The notes below the pieces were generated by a model, which was not told where the DNA came from, ran no database searches, and was given only the letters and a program-made list of their open reading frames with translations. Shown piece by piece: positions 36,483 through 49,992 of a stretch of 64,000 bases of DNA. Every line of letters begins with the position of its first letter. Within the stretch, counting starts at the first letter, position 1. The translations under genes and the position numbers were made by a program. Origin of the DNA: Perilla frutescens (lineage: Eukaryota; Streptophyta; Magnoliopsida; Lamiales; Lamiaceae); the NCBI GenBank assembly GCA_026008535.1, contig BRKX01000001.1, positions 72,242,317 through 72,306,316 of the forward strand, read 5' to 3'.

Positions 36483-38166
36483 AGTCATTGACATCTAAGA
36501 GAGAAAACAGGTACAGCTCTGCAGATATCTCTGTCCGATAGTTTCAATCCGTAGTTAACTCGTCTTGTGCCATCAAAGTGAGTTACTCTTCTGATAAAAG
36601 ATGAGATGATCTAATTTTCGGGCAAAAGATCAACCTTATTGTCGTCGGGTCAAAAAATTGATCGATTCCTAGTGCAGGGATCTCTCAAACACCACCAAAA
36701 TTGTTGGTGATCGACCAAGGCCTTGCCTTGAGATAGATATATGAAATGGGAACATTGATGTACAGCGTTTTTGGTGATTCACAATCTGAAAAATATTCAT
36801 TTTGTTGAGTAGATTTTGTTTGCAAAGCATGAAATGTGTAGGAAATGTGAATGCGAAGTGAAGAAATAGCTTGCATGCCCCTCCTGAATACTAGGTTGCT
36901 TTATCCTTCAATTGTTGGGAAAAACATGTTTCTGTTGTGTCATTTATGTGATATTTTAGTAATGTAATATTTTAGTGGAGTTATTTGAGAAAGAAAAATG
37001 TAAAGTAGTTGCATTTACAAAGTTGAAAAATTAAATTTGAAAGATATGTTATGTATCAATTCGGTATCTGAAAAATGAAAACTGTCTAGGTATCCAAAAT
37101 CATATAATTTGACTCTTTATTATTTTTATATTAATTTTCAATGAAATTCATTTATTAAAAATTTTAAAATAAAATAAATAAGAATGAAAATTAATGCACT
37201 TTGAGGTTTTGAATGGATAGTTTTCATCTTTTAAGACTTGGATTAATTGATAATTTATTTTCTGGTCAAATTCTCTAATCTTTTAAGAGATGGAAAACAG
37301 GGGAAAGACATTACTCGTACTAACGACTCTTTCTATTTTTTTTCTTTCTAAATTATTGTTTGCAAAGAACATCGTACGTAGTAAGTTTCATTTCATATTT
37401 CAACTTTGGAGATGTGTGCAAAGGACTGTGAATTATTGAGTGTATTTTAATTTATCCAGATACAGACCACTTAATCGTCTGTAATTTTTTTGTTTTTGTT
37501 TTTTAAGGGGTTGGTTCTAAATGAGATATATAAGTATATAACCTCTCGTTAGGTTGTTTGTGGACCATAACTTAGAAACGAGATTTACTCAAAACGCACT
37601 ATCGACTTGTCGAGTAATAACTGTTAGTTCCCTCATTATCCTAAAAAAAATAGTTTAGCTGAAATTATAGAGTAACTAATTTAGAGATTTTACAATGGTC
37701 CAACGTGACCATCTGCAGAAACAACAAAATATATTTCCAAATCTTTATCTATTTAATAATAAAATTATTGCTAAAAATAAATTTTCGGCCTAAATTTATC
37801 TCTAATTTTAAAAAGTAATTTTTTGTTATTAAATTCAATCCGGTGAATAATATTTTATCATTAATTATGAATCACTTTATCAAAAGCGTCTCGAGATTTC
37901 TTTAAAAATTGCATATTGTAGCAATCGGTGTATTTCTTCATAACTACAATCAAATTTGAATTTTAAAATTAGATTTAAATCATTATTTTTATTTTACATT
38001 TTTTTTGTTGAGTTTAATCTCAATAACCACTAATGGCAAATGTATGTTATAAGTACCCAAAAAATAAATAATACGAAAAATTTTATAGAATTCACAATCA
38101 ATTTTGTTTTGTTATAAAAATATTGTTTTTTTATAATTATATAAAATTATAATTATTCCCAAAGGA
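36483..38166. other. ValRS 3' UTR and AT-rich spacer
   Basis: The first few hundred bases are the likely 3' UTR. Beyond about 37010 the sequence is AT-rich without a supportable gene. Confidence 0.5.
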
Positions 38167-38291
38167 AGGAAAATTCTATGTTACATGCACACATAGAGTG
38201 TCTCTCTCACGTATAATAAAAAAAATAAGTGAATCCATTATTTAAAAATTATTATTTTCTGTAAGAGGAGTACGCATAATAGAATTTTCCT
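38167..38291. mobile_element. Small inverted-repeat MITE, 125 bp
   Basis: The left end AGGAAAATTCTATGTTACAT is an inverted repeat of the right end (inverted: AGGAAAATTCTATTATGCGT). It lies between the ValRS and kinase 3' ends. The class is not certain. Confidence 0.6.
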
Positions 38292-38594
38292 GGGAGACGC
38301 TCTAGTTATTTTATCAAGCACAAGTTTCCAGTAATTTTTCCAAAAATAAACAGAGATAGATATACATTTCGCAACTATCTTTCCCATTTAAAAAGTAAAC
38401 CACTTACAAATGCATTGCTGCAGTAACAATCAATTCTCACTGTACAAAAATGATGTGGGTGTGCTATGTTACTCTTGAATATACACAAATTGATGAATTA
38501 CAACACATGACCTTGAATGAACTTGATGATTCTGACTACAGAAAAATACACACAACATTCAAAATTTGTGTACAATCTGACCTCTCTAGTCTCT

Positions 38595-41500
38595 CTACCT
38601 TCGATCCCTGCCATTCTCCAAAACCGCTCGTCTGCGGCTGAACCCGAAATCCCAACCAATGGACGACGGGTACAACGCGTTCATGAAGCTCCGAGCAGGA
38701 GCCCGCTGGGGCTCCTCCTTGTCATTCCTACTCCTCAAAGTCGCACTTTTTGATGCGGTGCTTCGTAGAGATCGTGAAGACCTCCGATCAAAGATTGAGG
38801 CAAACGAAGTATCAGCTGCACTGAACGATACGGGGCCATTTCGAGATGCATCAAGAGGATGGCCTACTGCTGCATCCTGATGAGGTGGTGGGAATTTGTC
38901 ACTCTTGCTTTTGGCTTTAGCATCCGACATCATTCTCAGCCTCTGCAGAAATATGTCAATGAATTGAATTTACAGCTATCGTCGGAGCAAATATGTAAAT
39001 CTGTAATGAGATCGACTGAGTCAGCATTAAGAAAGAAAGAAAATTGTTTTGACATACATCTAAGTTCGGTTGCAGCTCTGCATTGGCTTCTGGAACTGGA
39101 ACTGCACGGCTGACTTTGTCCCGTGCTCTAGTTCGTTTATTGCCATCTATGACATTAGGTTTTGCCACTAAACCTCGTTGCCTACACATGTATAATGCAG
39201 GTGTACGATTAGAACTTCGTAAACAGTGGCTTTAGAAAGTGAAGAAAGCAAAAGGTACCTTCTAGCTTCTTCATCTCTCAACTTTATATCCATTTCCTTG
39301 CTTGGAGGAAATGTGGGCAGGCTCGACGGCTCACATGCATATGGTTCGGTGGTGAAAAACTGGTAACAGACGAAATATCAATTATGACTAAAGCTCACAA
39401 AATCACACTGAACAGGCAAATTTTCAAATGATAAGAAAACACAAACTAGTGCAAAAACTTCCTCCAACATTACTGCATAGAGAAATAAGGAGAGGAGCAA
39501 AGATATTTGAAGCAAATATAATAAGTGATTTTGTTCAGATTCTAAGATATTATTAATATTGGTATCATTGGGCTAGAAGCATGTGATTCTGATGCCAATT
39601 TCATATTTCCTTAAGTTGATTGAAAGGAGTACCTTAATTAACATTTAAGAAGTTAAAGTTTGCTTTTAAAAAACAAAACAAATTAAAAATACGCTGTTTC
39701 TCAAGCTTCGAGTTACAGATCTGTTTTGCCTTAGCAGGTAACTCATGAGAAGAAAATGTGTTGTGCCGATTCTCAGTTGGCATTAAATTTTCAAGCGTGG
39801 AAAGCATGCTATGAATATAGCAGATGCTGAAAGATATGCAACGTGAAACGTCACATTTCATCTTTGGGCTTCACAGTGCTCGTCAGATAATGTAATCATG
39901 TGCTCAAGCATTGCATTATTTAACACAAACATGTAGACTCAAAGAAAACCATTTACCATACTGGGGGGGACGGGGTGGGAGGTGAAAGTTACTTACTTCA
40001 CTATTTAATGCTTCAGTAGCAGTGCCTCGTGCATCAGGATCAATTGCAAGAAGAGTTTCTATCAGAGCGAGAGCAGATGGTGGATAATCCTTACAGGACT
40101 CTGCTACGCAACGCCTATAAGGTTGTTGAGGTTTATAAAGAGTTGCATTCGGTAATCTAGATTTCTTCCAGTATTCCTCAGGTGGAGAACCACATAGTTT
40201 AAATATCTTGTGCAGTTGTTCAACCTAATGAACAAACAAAATTGCCAAACTCAGTGTCATAAAATAGAAACATCTATGTAACAGCTCAACTGAAAAAAAA
40301 TCACACTACTGAAGAAGTGAACAGACACACTACAAATGCATGGATTTAGAGGTTTAGTCTGGAACTTCTTGTAGCATATAAAAGTCAATTGAAGCAAACA
40401 GCAATAGCCTTACTATGTCTAAAAGTTCATGTGTGCAAAGTTTAGTTTCACAAAAGAATGAATGATGGTTTTATGTAGCAAGCCTAACATATTTCCGTTG
40501 AGCTGATTGGAACAACTCAGTTAAATTAAAGATAGTATCTGACATAAATTTTGTTAATATGATTTGACATTTAACTATAGGAATTTTGGTAAGACTAGGA
40601 TATTTTTGGATAAGATGTTGGAGGTTTATTTGAGATGCAGATCAGATTGACAAAAGGAATAAGTATAGCATCGAAAGACACTTAGCCATGAGCAACTAAA
40701 ACCCAAGCAAAAGTACCTCTGTACGTCCCCGCAATATAGGCTTCCCAGCAAATAATTCAGCTAGAATACATCCAGCGCTCCACAGATCAACACCAACACC
40801 ATAATGAGTGGCCCCGAGCAGAAGTTCAGGAGGACGATACCAAAGGGTCACAACACGACTTGTCATTGGTCTTTTGGATTCTGGATTGAAGAAAGAAGCT
40901 AGTCCAAAATCAGCTATTCTTAAGATTCCGTTATTGTCAATAAGCAAATTAGAGCACTTAATATCACGATGTAGGACACCATTCTTGTGGCAGTGCTCTA
41001 GACCAGAAAGTAATTGTTTCATATAGCATTTCACCTGCACTGGAAACGTAAGTGATCAGTAATCATTTATCTGTGTGGTCAATGCAAGATAAGGTGGTTG
41101 AGAAATTGAGGCAAAGAAGAAAAAGGATAACAAGACCAGACGATGATACTGTTTGTCTATAATTTAGCCAGCTGTCTGCAAGAAGGAAATTGATATTGAT
41201 TCTGCCACATTTAAGATGTTGAGAAAACAGCATAACATAAAGAATGTGGAACAGCAGACCTGGGCTTTCAAAATCCCACTTCATATATTGTAAATTTAGA
41301 ATTATAGTTTGGACTCAAGCAAGTAAAAAAATATAGCAGTATGAAGGGTCAACTACTATTTTGATGAGTGTTCTTCTTTGAATGAACTAGGTGTCACATA
41401 TATATTTGAGAGTTCAACATGCCCTTTAGTGCATATATTTTGGTAACTAAAAGAAAATAATCCATGTTCAGTGTAGCTCGTTGCTTCAGACATCATAGGA

Positions 41501-43409
41501 GTATGGGTAATGGAAAATTTACAGATAACATTTTAGCAGATAAAATCAAAGGTCCAATCTTGGATGTGGCCTAGTTATCAACAGTTTGCAGGTGATTGTA
41601 CAACTAAACTGCGGAAACTAGCATATTTCTTTTGAGAAAGTGCTTATTAAGAACCTTCGTCATGGGTGAATTACTCTCACATAAACGAATTGAAAGTTGA
41701 AACTTCTATCCTAACAATGCCTGCTCTAGACCCAATTTAAAATTTTCTCATACAGATTAAAAGAAAATGAATCAATGAGTGGTAGAGTAGGTACTTATCT
41801 TGTTTTCCCTTGTAGAAAGGAAAATTGCAGGTTATTAAATGTAATAAGATGTTATAAGCACAATTGCCCCACCCCCATGATCTAGAAAACACTTGAAAAA
41901 CAAGCAGTATACTTCAAGAAAAGGAAATGACAACTTTTAAATTGAACAAGAAAATTCAATCATGTTGTTTAAGCAATGTTATTTCCCTCTGGACACTCAT
42001 AACCACTAAAAAGAGCTGTGCAATACCAAACCTGCAGGGCTTGGGACCAGTGATCAAGAAAGGTTTTATCAGTAGCATCCAAAAAGCACATGATTCAAAT
42101 AGACAAGACAAATATGGCCATAAAATCCAATCACCCCAGTTAGATAACAACCAGAAGTAAAGATCATCTGTTAAAGAAATTGTGCATCATATGGGACTCG
42201 AAAAGTCCAAAAACATGAGAGCTGCCCATATAGGTCCCCTTCATAGAAACTTTCGCAATCTCCTCGTCTTCAATAAAAACAAGATATAATGTTCCAAAAT
42301 GCCAACCAGACAATGTATGATCCACAAAGATGCATATCCACTAGAACTGTTAAAAAAGCATGCCAAGGTAGCCAATCGTGCAAACATTGTACTCGGATTA
42401 AATACATATAACACAATGAAAGTTACAGCAACTCGAAAAAGGGATTCTTCTTTTCCACAAAACTAACTTACCTGGGGCTCTGTGAACCTGACATTTTGGA
42501 ATGCAGTAAGACCAGCAAGATCATGCTCCATATACTCGAAAATAAGGTAAAGACTGCTCGACATCCTGGAAATCACCAGACCTTCGAGCTTGATTACATT
42601 GGGATGATTCAATTTTCTTAACACGAGTATCTCCCGGGCCATGAACCTCACAGTTTCGGGCTCTAAGTTATCGAATCTAACTTTCTTCAAGGCCACAATC
42701 TTCCCTGTGATCAAGTCCTTAGCCTTATACACATTGCTATAAGTCCCTTGCCCTATCTGCACAATTTTACCAAACTCTTTGATTGATAATGAAAACCAAT
42801 ACTACATTACAAGCAAAATGCAACCCCCTTTAAACATAACCAATTAATACAAGCGCGTGTGTGTGTAAGTGTGATTTTTTTCCTCTGTATTGCCCATAAC
42901 CAGCTCCACTTGTGCATCAAATTGTTGTATCTTGGCAGAGAATTTGAGTATTCTATGCTTTGCATTACACCCCCACACATTTTCTAATGAAAATACAGAA
43001 CACATGCATTAAACCATTGTACCTTCCAAATCCACGCCTTTCATCTATATAGAAAACGTATGAACGTAACTTCAAGAAACGACGGCAGTTACTTTACCTT
43101 ATCAATCTTCTCGAAGGTGCTAGCGCGGCGAGGCTTCCAATCCTTAATAGCGTGGCCAGCGACGTCGTTCAGCCACGACGGCCACCCCTCGTCGCCGGTG
43201 GAGACCCCCCTCTTCAGCCGAAACTCCACCGCGGGCGCTGCCGCCGTCACCGTCGCCGGGACCACTTCGATCTTCTTCTCCTTTCCTCTGTCCACCCCGC
43301 CGTTCTCCGCCGTGCCGGCGGTGGTTTCCGAATTCCGGCGCTCATCACTCCTTTTCCTCCGGCGATCTTCTCTTTTTCTAGAAGCTCCTTTTGCAAGAAC
43401 ACACCCCAT
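38595..43409 (-). CDS. CDK-like Ser/Thr protein kinase (IBS1/At1g54610 type)
   Basis: Exons in gene order: 43409-43098, 42756-42472, 41034-40717, 40224-39997, 39359-39259, 39181-39058, 38942-38595; 571 residues, close to At1g54610-type kinases. MGCVLAKG at the N-terminus predicts myristoylation of Gly2 and palmitoylation of Cys3, hence membrane attachment. A basic, Ala/Gly-rich linker follows to residue 104. The kinase domain (about 105-390) has the Gly loop GQGTYSNVY (106-114), the ATP-binding Lys in VALKK (128), HRDIKCSN (Asp 223), DFGLA (241-245), TLWYRPPELL and WSAGCILAELF. The sequence after it (PPSKEMDIKLRDEEARR) is typical of this CDK-related plant group; IBS1 acts in priming of defence. 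The tail is Ser/Arg-rich. All junctions are GT-AG in phase. It converges with the ValRS gene. A copy of its first 61 codons and leader lies at 54715-55041. Confidence 0.95.
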
Positions 43410-43899
43410 AACAAGAGTTCTTTCAGCTGAATTATCGAAATTCTCTGTTGCCCATTTCACCAGAAGTTGCAGAGAGACTGAAAAAAATTCCAGGTACAAA
43501 AAAAAAGGAATCTTTGTTGTTGTCGATGAACTAGAACTAGTTACAAAAACTATTCCGCATTTATTGCTCTCTCTCACGAGCTAGAGAGAGAGAGAGAGAG
43601 AGGTTTTTCAGCGATTGATTTGATTTAATTAAAAAACAAAAAACAAAAAACTAGAAAAGAGTAGTCAATTTGGTTGAGTAAGAAAAACCAGAAACAATTA
43701 ATAAAGAAGTAGAGAAGAAGCCAATTGTATGATGACTGTCTGCAACTCTGCATTTAATGCGCTGTAGCTGTGGGGGTAATATTGTCTCACTTTCTTTCTT
43801 CTTCAATTCTACTATTTTTTCAGCTCAATAAATTCACTCTCTCACTCCATCTATATTTGTATTTGTATATATGCAGTAGTTAGTTACATGTATATTTTA

Positions 43900-43936
<37 letters not shown>

Positions 43937-44289
43937 TTATCAAGTGTGAATTGCAGAGTTGGAAGAGTCTATCATGGCATGATTCTGGAAAAGGAAACTC
44001 AGATTTTTTATTATTATTATTATATTATATTATATTTAAATTGAAAAAGGAAACTCAGTTAAAAAGAAACGAATTTTCCCCCTTTCTACTGTTGAATTCA
44101 TAAAGTGGAAATTCTGTGTGACGTAAATACACACACATACATATATGCATGTATACTTGCATGTGCACAAATTGCACATCAGACGAAAAAAATGAATTGT
44201 CCACGTGTTGACTAAGTCAATGCTTTAGATCAAAAAAAATTGTTAAAATCAGTAGTAATCATAATATTAAAAAATATCACTCAAAACTA
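43410..44289 (-). promoter_or_regulatory. Leader and upstream region of the kinase gene
   Basis: About 200 bases before the ATG (to 43608) contain a GA tract (43583-43602) and an A-run. They match the captured copy near 55 kb, so I take them as the 5' UTR/core promoter. An open frame continues upstream of the ATG to 43577, but the MGCV start is favoured by its lipidation signal. Further up, a GT/GA microsatellite lies at about 43902-43936 and a CACGTG box at about 44212. Confidence 0.45.
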
Positions 44290-44319
44290 TAAAATCTAAT
44301 AGTATATCATTTGTTAAAA

Positions 44320-44480
44320 GGGGTAAAAGTGGACTTGATTTTATCTAAATTGACAGTACAGGGACCTCATTTTAACTAAATTGATAGTACAGGGACTTCA
44401 TTTTAACCAAATGAAGTAGAGGGATCCAAATCGGGAAAATTTAAAAGTACAGGGACCAAAAACAGGGTTTTGCCAAAAAA
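44320..44480. repeat. Imperfect triple repeat (AGTACAGGGAC units)
   Basis: Units of the form TTGANAGTACAGGGACNTCA, each followed by TTTTAACNAAAT, recur two to three times. A GTACAGGGACCAAAAACAGG end follows. This looks like one terminus of a long-inverted-repeat MITE whose other end I cannot find. Confidence 0.5.
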
Positions 44481-45241
44481 AATGATCAAATTTAAATAAA
44501 CAATAATATTAAAAAGTATCATTCAAAAATAAAAATAAAAAGTATCATCTATATTCTTAAAAAAATCACTAATTTTTAACGATTTTTTTGATCAACACGT
44601 TAAACTTCTAATATGCACCTAGTGCGTAGGAGAATTAGCGTATATATTGTAGAATACCTAGTATTTTAGATTCTAATGAAATATTACTTAAAAATATTCG
44701 ATTATTTGTATTTACCAGAAAATCGATTACTACCCACTAAGACTACATCGATAATTATGAAAAACTTCATATTTTATTAAATGATATTATAAAAATACCA
44801 ATGTTTTGCGCTAATATCATCTCAATTAGTGCAGTTTGTATTTCTCACACGCTTTATGAATTATTAGCCAATTTACAAAGGGCTCATTATATTTAATATT
44901 CAACACTCGCAACTTTTCACCATAACATTCCAATATATACTTAATTCCAATTTTTCATAATTTCACTTTATGTTAAATTTTTTATCGACCGAAAACTTAC
45001 TCGGTCGTCAAAAGTCATTTTGCATTACTCGTGTCAAATTTCAACAGTTGAGTCAATTTTTAATTGACGAAGGTAGAGTTGCGAAGAAAATGAAATCTGC
45101 GGTTGTATTACTATTATAGATAAGTTGATATATTATTATGAGAATTTATAAATATTGAAATATTAAGTATAATTTTACATTTACAAAAAAAAATTGAAAA
45201 AAAATAAAAAGCACCTGTGAATTTTAGTTATGATTGTTCTT
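44481..45241. other. AT-rich spacer
   Basis: No gene or repeat is clear. Confidence 0.5.
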
Positions 45242-45612
45242 GGGTAAAAAAACATACTCGAGTCCCTATATTATTATGATTTTATGATTTGGGTCCTTGT
45301 ATTTTAGTTGGATAAAATAAAGTTTCCATACTTATATTTTTTGTTAAAACAAGGTCCATGCATAACAAAATCGTCACTTTATAATTATAGATATCACTTT
45401 TTGCAACTATAAATATGACATTTGTAACTATAAATATTACCTAACAATATATATTCACATAGTGAATTAACAATTTAACAATGCAATTAACGATGCAGGA
45501 ATTTTAATTGAACAAAAATGTAAATACAAGGACTTGATTTTACCCAAATAAAATATATCGACCCCATTCAGAATATCTTAGTATTATAGGACCCAAGTAT
45601 GTTTTTTTTCTT
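45242..45612. mobile_element. Long-inverted-repeat (foldback-like) element
   Basis: The left arm from about 45246 (AAAAAACATACTCGAGTCCC, then TATATTATTATGATTTTATG) pairs with the right arm ending at about 45609 (inverted: AAAAAACATACTTGGGTCCT, then ATAATACTAAGATATTCTGA). Pairing continues through TTTAGTTGGATAAAATAAAG and its partner, so the arms exceed 60 bases. It encodes no protein. Confidence 0.75.
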
Positions 45613-46111
45613 TGTTTTTATTGTCACAAAATAAATAAATAAATCAAATGGAACTACCAAAAAAATCTAACCAACTGATCCACGAACTCAGCATGAAGAA
45701 AAATCTTATTTAAATTACGTCAAAGAAAATAAACAACAGCTACTAAATTATTGTGAACTACATGGAAATTAGACTAATTTAAAATTAGGATTTTAACAAT
45801 ATGAAATGTTTTTTTATTTGATTTGAAAACTCTATTTTTTTTAGATTCGATTTCAATAATTCATATAGAAATTTAAAGGACCTTGCTGAAAAATTTCATT
45901 GCCGCATTTAATGTTGAGATGTACTTAGCAATTCCATATTAAATATTATCTAAATTTTAATTTATGTCCAATATAAGCAAATATAGTGGAGAAAATCATA
46001 AGAAAAAAAATATACAAATTTTGGTTATGGATATATATTCAAGACTATATATACATATATAGAACTATTTTCCAATCTGTTCTTATTTGAATATATATAT
46101 TTAACGAAACC

Positions 46112-46142
<31 letters not shown>
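45613..46142. other. AT-rich spacer ending in a TA microsatellite
   Basis: No gene is seen. A (TA)n tract runs from about 46117 into the next element. Confidence 0.5.
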
Positions 46143-46148
<6 letters not shown>

Positions 46149-46820
46149 AAATGATCAAATGAGAACCCTTCTCCACGTGGGAACTAGGAACCAATTATAG
46201 CCCTTTTTGACTCAATCTGGACGGTCCAGATTAAATCATATTTAAGTGGATGAGCGAGTGGCATTCCTATAATTTTCGGCAACTTTCTGGACGGAGGGGT
46301 AATATAGTAATTTAATAATTCTTCCCTTTTATTCTGAGGCTAAAATGAGAATCGCATGAGGCTAAAATGAGAATCACATAATGCTAAAATTATCGAAGTA
46401 GGAGGCTAAAATTGATGTGACATTTTCCACTAGGGTTCACCGTTCCCAATTAGGGTTTATTAAGTTCCCGATCCCAACTAGTAATTATGAGATTCCCATT
46501 AGGGTTCACTGTCCTGGGTGTATTGCATTTCATTCCAATAAAATCATCGTTCCATTTTTGTTTATCAACACATGCTAAAATGAGAAATGCATGAGGCTAA
46601 AATGTGCGAAGTCGGATGCTAAAATTGAATCTGGGCAATTTCTGAGTTCAGTTCCGATTTTACTCTTAATGAGACGCGCGAATTGAAGATTTTCGCGATA
46701 ATTATAAAAATGCCACTGAAAATCTGGATGGATCTGGAGCGTCGATTTTGCAGGATGGACGGATGGGATCGGTTCCCGATTCTCACCTAGCGACCGATTC
46801 TCACCAGATCTCATCCCTAT
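46143..46820. mobile_element. Terminal-inverted-repeat element inserted in a TA microsatellite
   Basis: The left end TATAGGGAAATGATCAAATG, followed by AGAACC, is an imperfect inverted repeat of the right end (inverted: TATAGGGATGAGATCTGGTG, then AGAATCGG). (TA)n tracts adjoin both sides. Inside, GAGGCTAAAATGAGAAT recurs at least three times. No transposase is encoded; the 88-codon minus frame across the right part matches no family. Confidence 0.7.
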
Positions 46821-47204
46821 ATATATATATATATATAACAAATAATATTCGGGTTGGTAAAGTTTGAACCCTTGAATATAACTTTGGATATTTCATTTAA
46901 CATATTTTGACTCTTCCTAATTAATAATTAATTATAGGCAGAAAGTCGCACGATCAAATAATGGAGCAACAAAAATTAAAACATGATATTCAAACGATGG
47001 CATAATGACGGTACTACGATCGATGACATATATCAATCATTTTACATATCTGTGATTAGAATAATTAATTGTCCTTTTAATTATTTTTAATTTGAAAATT
47101 TTATATTCACTATTTTTTTCACAATAAATTGCCACTCTAACAAATTATGTGACTCGTGCACATTATCATATAACTCGACTACTTACTCGAGTATATTTCA
47201 AATT
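46821..47204. other. AT-rich spacer
   Basis: It opens with a TA tract (to about 46838). No gene is seen. Confidence 0.5.
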
Positions 47205-47590
47205 AGTGTCAGTTACACTTCGGTACTCAATATTTGTTTGTCTTTTTGTTTTTTTTTTACTTTTGTTCAAAAGTTTTAAAAGTTGCACTTTAATATCTAG
47301 TATTTGATAAATTAACACTTATAGTACTGGTGCAATTTTTGGTGTCCATAATCTTGACATGGAAGACCGAAAAATTTACATGAATTTTTGTCCGATTTAA
47401 TAAAATAACGTTGAATTGTTAATGCACGTTTGACGAGCATTCCATGTCGAGATGTGAGATATCGAAAAGTTATATTAATGTTATATATAAGTGTTAATTT
47501 ATCAAAAATTGAGTATTAAAGTATAATTTCTTAAACTTCGAAATCAAAGTAAAATCAGGGAAACATTACATAGTGAAGTGCAATTAACCC
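47205..47590. mobile_element. Long-inverted-repeat (foldback-like) element
   Basis: The left arm (TTACACTTCGGTACTCAATA, then TTGATAAATTAACACTTATA and TTGACATGGAA) pairs with the right arm read inverted (TTGCACTTCACTATGTAATG, then TTGATAAATTAACACTTATA and TCGACATGGAA). The match is nearly perfect around GATAAATTAACACTTATA. Confidence 0.7.
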
Positions 47591-47635
47591 TTCAAATTAT
47601 TATTATTATTATCATCAAAATGTGTAGTCTTATCA

Positions 47636-47674
<39 letters not shown>

Positions 47675-48021
47675 CATAGATATGACTTTATATCACACGG
47701 GTGCTATATATAATTATATGATTCACTCACAAAATTACTATTTGAAAAAAGTCTCGATCTATAATTAGCATTGTCTGAAGTAATATGTCATAACTAATCA
47801 AACAATCACAGCGGCCATCATAATAATTATGTTTGTTTACAATCCACTTCAATTTTTCTGCATAATTTTTTATGGTATACTATGACTAAAAGTTTAAAAA
47901 TAATAATTACAATTTTGAAATGTTTATTCCTTGTACCACGTATCCTAACTTTCTAGTGCCAGTCACATTTATCAATTTAATTTGTAAGTGAAAGTGTAAG
48001 TATTTCGTACAGTTTATCTTA

Positions 48022-48056
<35 letters not shown>

Positions 48057-49382
48057 GTTGACGTCGTGAATTGTTTGCTTTCATAGTAATTACGCCATTC
48101 CCTATCCAAAATTCTAACGTGCAATGTTCTACCCTAAAAATAGATATAATAGTAATAAACAAATCCATAGTTTTTTTTTAATAATAACCAATTCTTTAAA
48201 ATTATCAATTTAGTCATAATTTTGTCGAATGAGTGAGATCACGCCTAAATATATAATTTTTTGACCCAAACTAGATGACGTGTCAAACTCACGGATTTGA
48301 CTCAATTATCAAAATAATCGAGTTAAATCCACGTAATTTCCACGTCATCAAAATTTGACCGAAAGTGTGACCAGGACTAATATCCAAAATATTATGAAAG
48401 ATTTGCCTTTTTTTTTCTTCTTCTTTTTTTTCTATTAGCTTTCTAAAATACGGATTTATATAACTCTATTTCAAAATTATTTGGTCCATCTTAAGTATGC
48501 TTAATATAGATTTTTGAATAATGTTACTCTATACATAAAATATCACTATTCAAAACTCTATACTTTACTAGTTACTACGGTTGAAAAATTTATCTACTCT
48601 ATCACTTTGGTGGATTTATATTACGTGGGTTGGTAATTTCAACCAATAAATTAAATTAAGATCAGTGTAATTCTTTTGGATTTTCAAAGAACATATCATA
48701 TATCAATATGATATGCTAAAAAAATTTGTACGAAATTGTCACGAGTCAAAATTTATAAGACGAAACAAGATTAAGTGGTGCATTTATAATTCATTAGTAT
48801 TTAATTTTGTTTATAATCGAATCTTTATCTTTTTTACGAATTATGACACGTAAGATAGTCTCTCAAGACTCCATCAATATGAATATATTTTCCTCACATA
48901 TAATAAATCCACGACCGTTCTTATATTTATTTATTTATTTATTTATTATTTTGACATAAGCAACATCAATTAGAACAATTCGACCATCATGATAGCTTTT
49001 TCTCTTGCAAATGCTAATCTTGGCGTAGATGATTCAGATTGTTTGCAAATATATTTAATTCAAAAGTATATATCGCATTAATATCTCTCAGTTTAGATCT
49101 TGTTCAATGATCGCCCCTAATTAAATTGTTATATAATTTTTAATTTTATTTTTTCATAATTTTTTTCTCTCAATTATATTAATTACAGTGGATACCTCGA
49201 GCCAATGTTCGAATTCTCTATTATACATTTCGTGTTGCACTATTAAATTACAAGTTTAATAATAATTATTGTAAATATAAAAAATAAAATTAAAATTAAT
49301 TATAATATAGTCAACCCTAGTAAACATTTATCACAAAAAAATTGAATTAAAAAATTATAAATTCTAACTATGCAATATAATA
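47591..49382. other. AT-rich intergenic DNA with microsatellites
   Basis: (TA)n lies at about 47641-47672, TA then (GT)n at about 48022-48054, and (TTTA)n at about 48927-48945. No gene is seen. Confidence 0.5.
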
Positions 49383-49639
49383 CTCCCTCAGTCCCAATAA
49401 AGATAGGCCGATTTAGGTTTTCACAAGCATTAGGAAAAAGATTGAGAAAGACAATTAATCAAAAAAAATTCCCAATATGCTCTTATTTATTTATTTGACA
49501 ATGAACTAATGCTCAATGCAATCATATTAAATAGGAGTATATATTAGTAAATTAACTATATATATATATATATAAACCATCATATATACTGGGACATCCA
49601 AAATATAAAAATAAGCTTATATGAATGGAACGGGAGGAG
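49383..49639. mobile_element. Stowaway-like MITE, 257 bp
   Basis: TA flanks both sides. The ends are CTCCCTCAGTCCCAATAAAG and, inverted, CTCCTCCCGTTCCATTCATA. The interior matches the element at 2719-2972, giving two members of one family in the window. Confidence 0.85.
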
Positions 49640-49881
49640 TAACTAATTCTTAATTAAAAATTGATAATTAAAAAACTACAAAATAATTATATACCATAAT
49701 TGGGTGGGGCGAACCCTAAAAATAATCATAAAATTAAACTAAAATATAATAAATAAAGATTGACGAAAAAAATAGAAAAAAAATCATAAATTTGATCATG
49801 GAACACGGACTGAAACACCAAATCTGGAATAGATTATCTGAAGAATCCCCTGTTGTATCTTTAAAAGAAAACACAAAATGA

Positions 49882-49992
49882 GTCCCGGTGGGGATGGCCT
49901 AGTGGTGGAATGAGGCTACTTGAAAATCAAAGGTCACGGGTTCAAATCTACTCAATACCACATGTCGGGTGTGTGAGTAAAAAAAAAAACAA
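49882..49992 (+). mobile_element. tRNA-derived SINE, about 110 bp
   Basis: The body contains a box-A-like TGGCCTAGTGGTGG and a box-B-like GGGTTCAAATCTA about 40 bases later, the spacing of an internal RNA polymerase III promoter. It ends in an A-rich tail. A 9-base direct repeat ACAAAATGA flanks it (49873-49881 and 49993-50001), consistent with a target-site duplication from LINE-mediated insertion. It does not fold into a complete tRNA. Confidence 0.8.

Noticed and set aside
38450..39113. Several plus-strand frames of 63-84 codons
   Set aside because: They lie antisense to kinase exons 6 and 7, which have clear family sequence and fitting splice sites.
43060..43584. 174-codon frame on the plus strand over the kinase 5' end
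   Set aside because: It is the antisense of kinase exon 1 and its leader; GC-rich codons keep both strands open. It matches no family.
49882..49960. A tRNA gene
   Set aside because: Boxes A and B are present, but the acceptor, D and anticodon stems do not pair; it fits a SINE with A-tail and target duplication.
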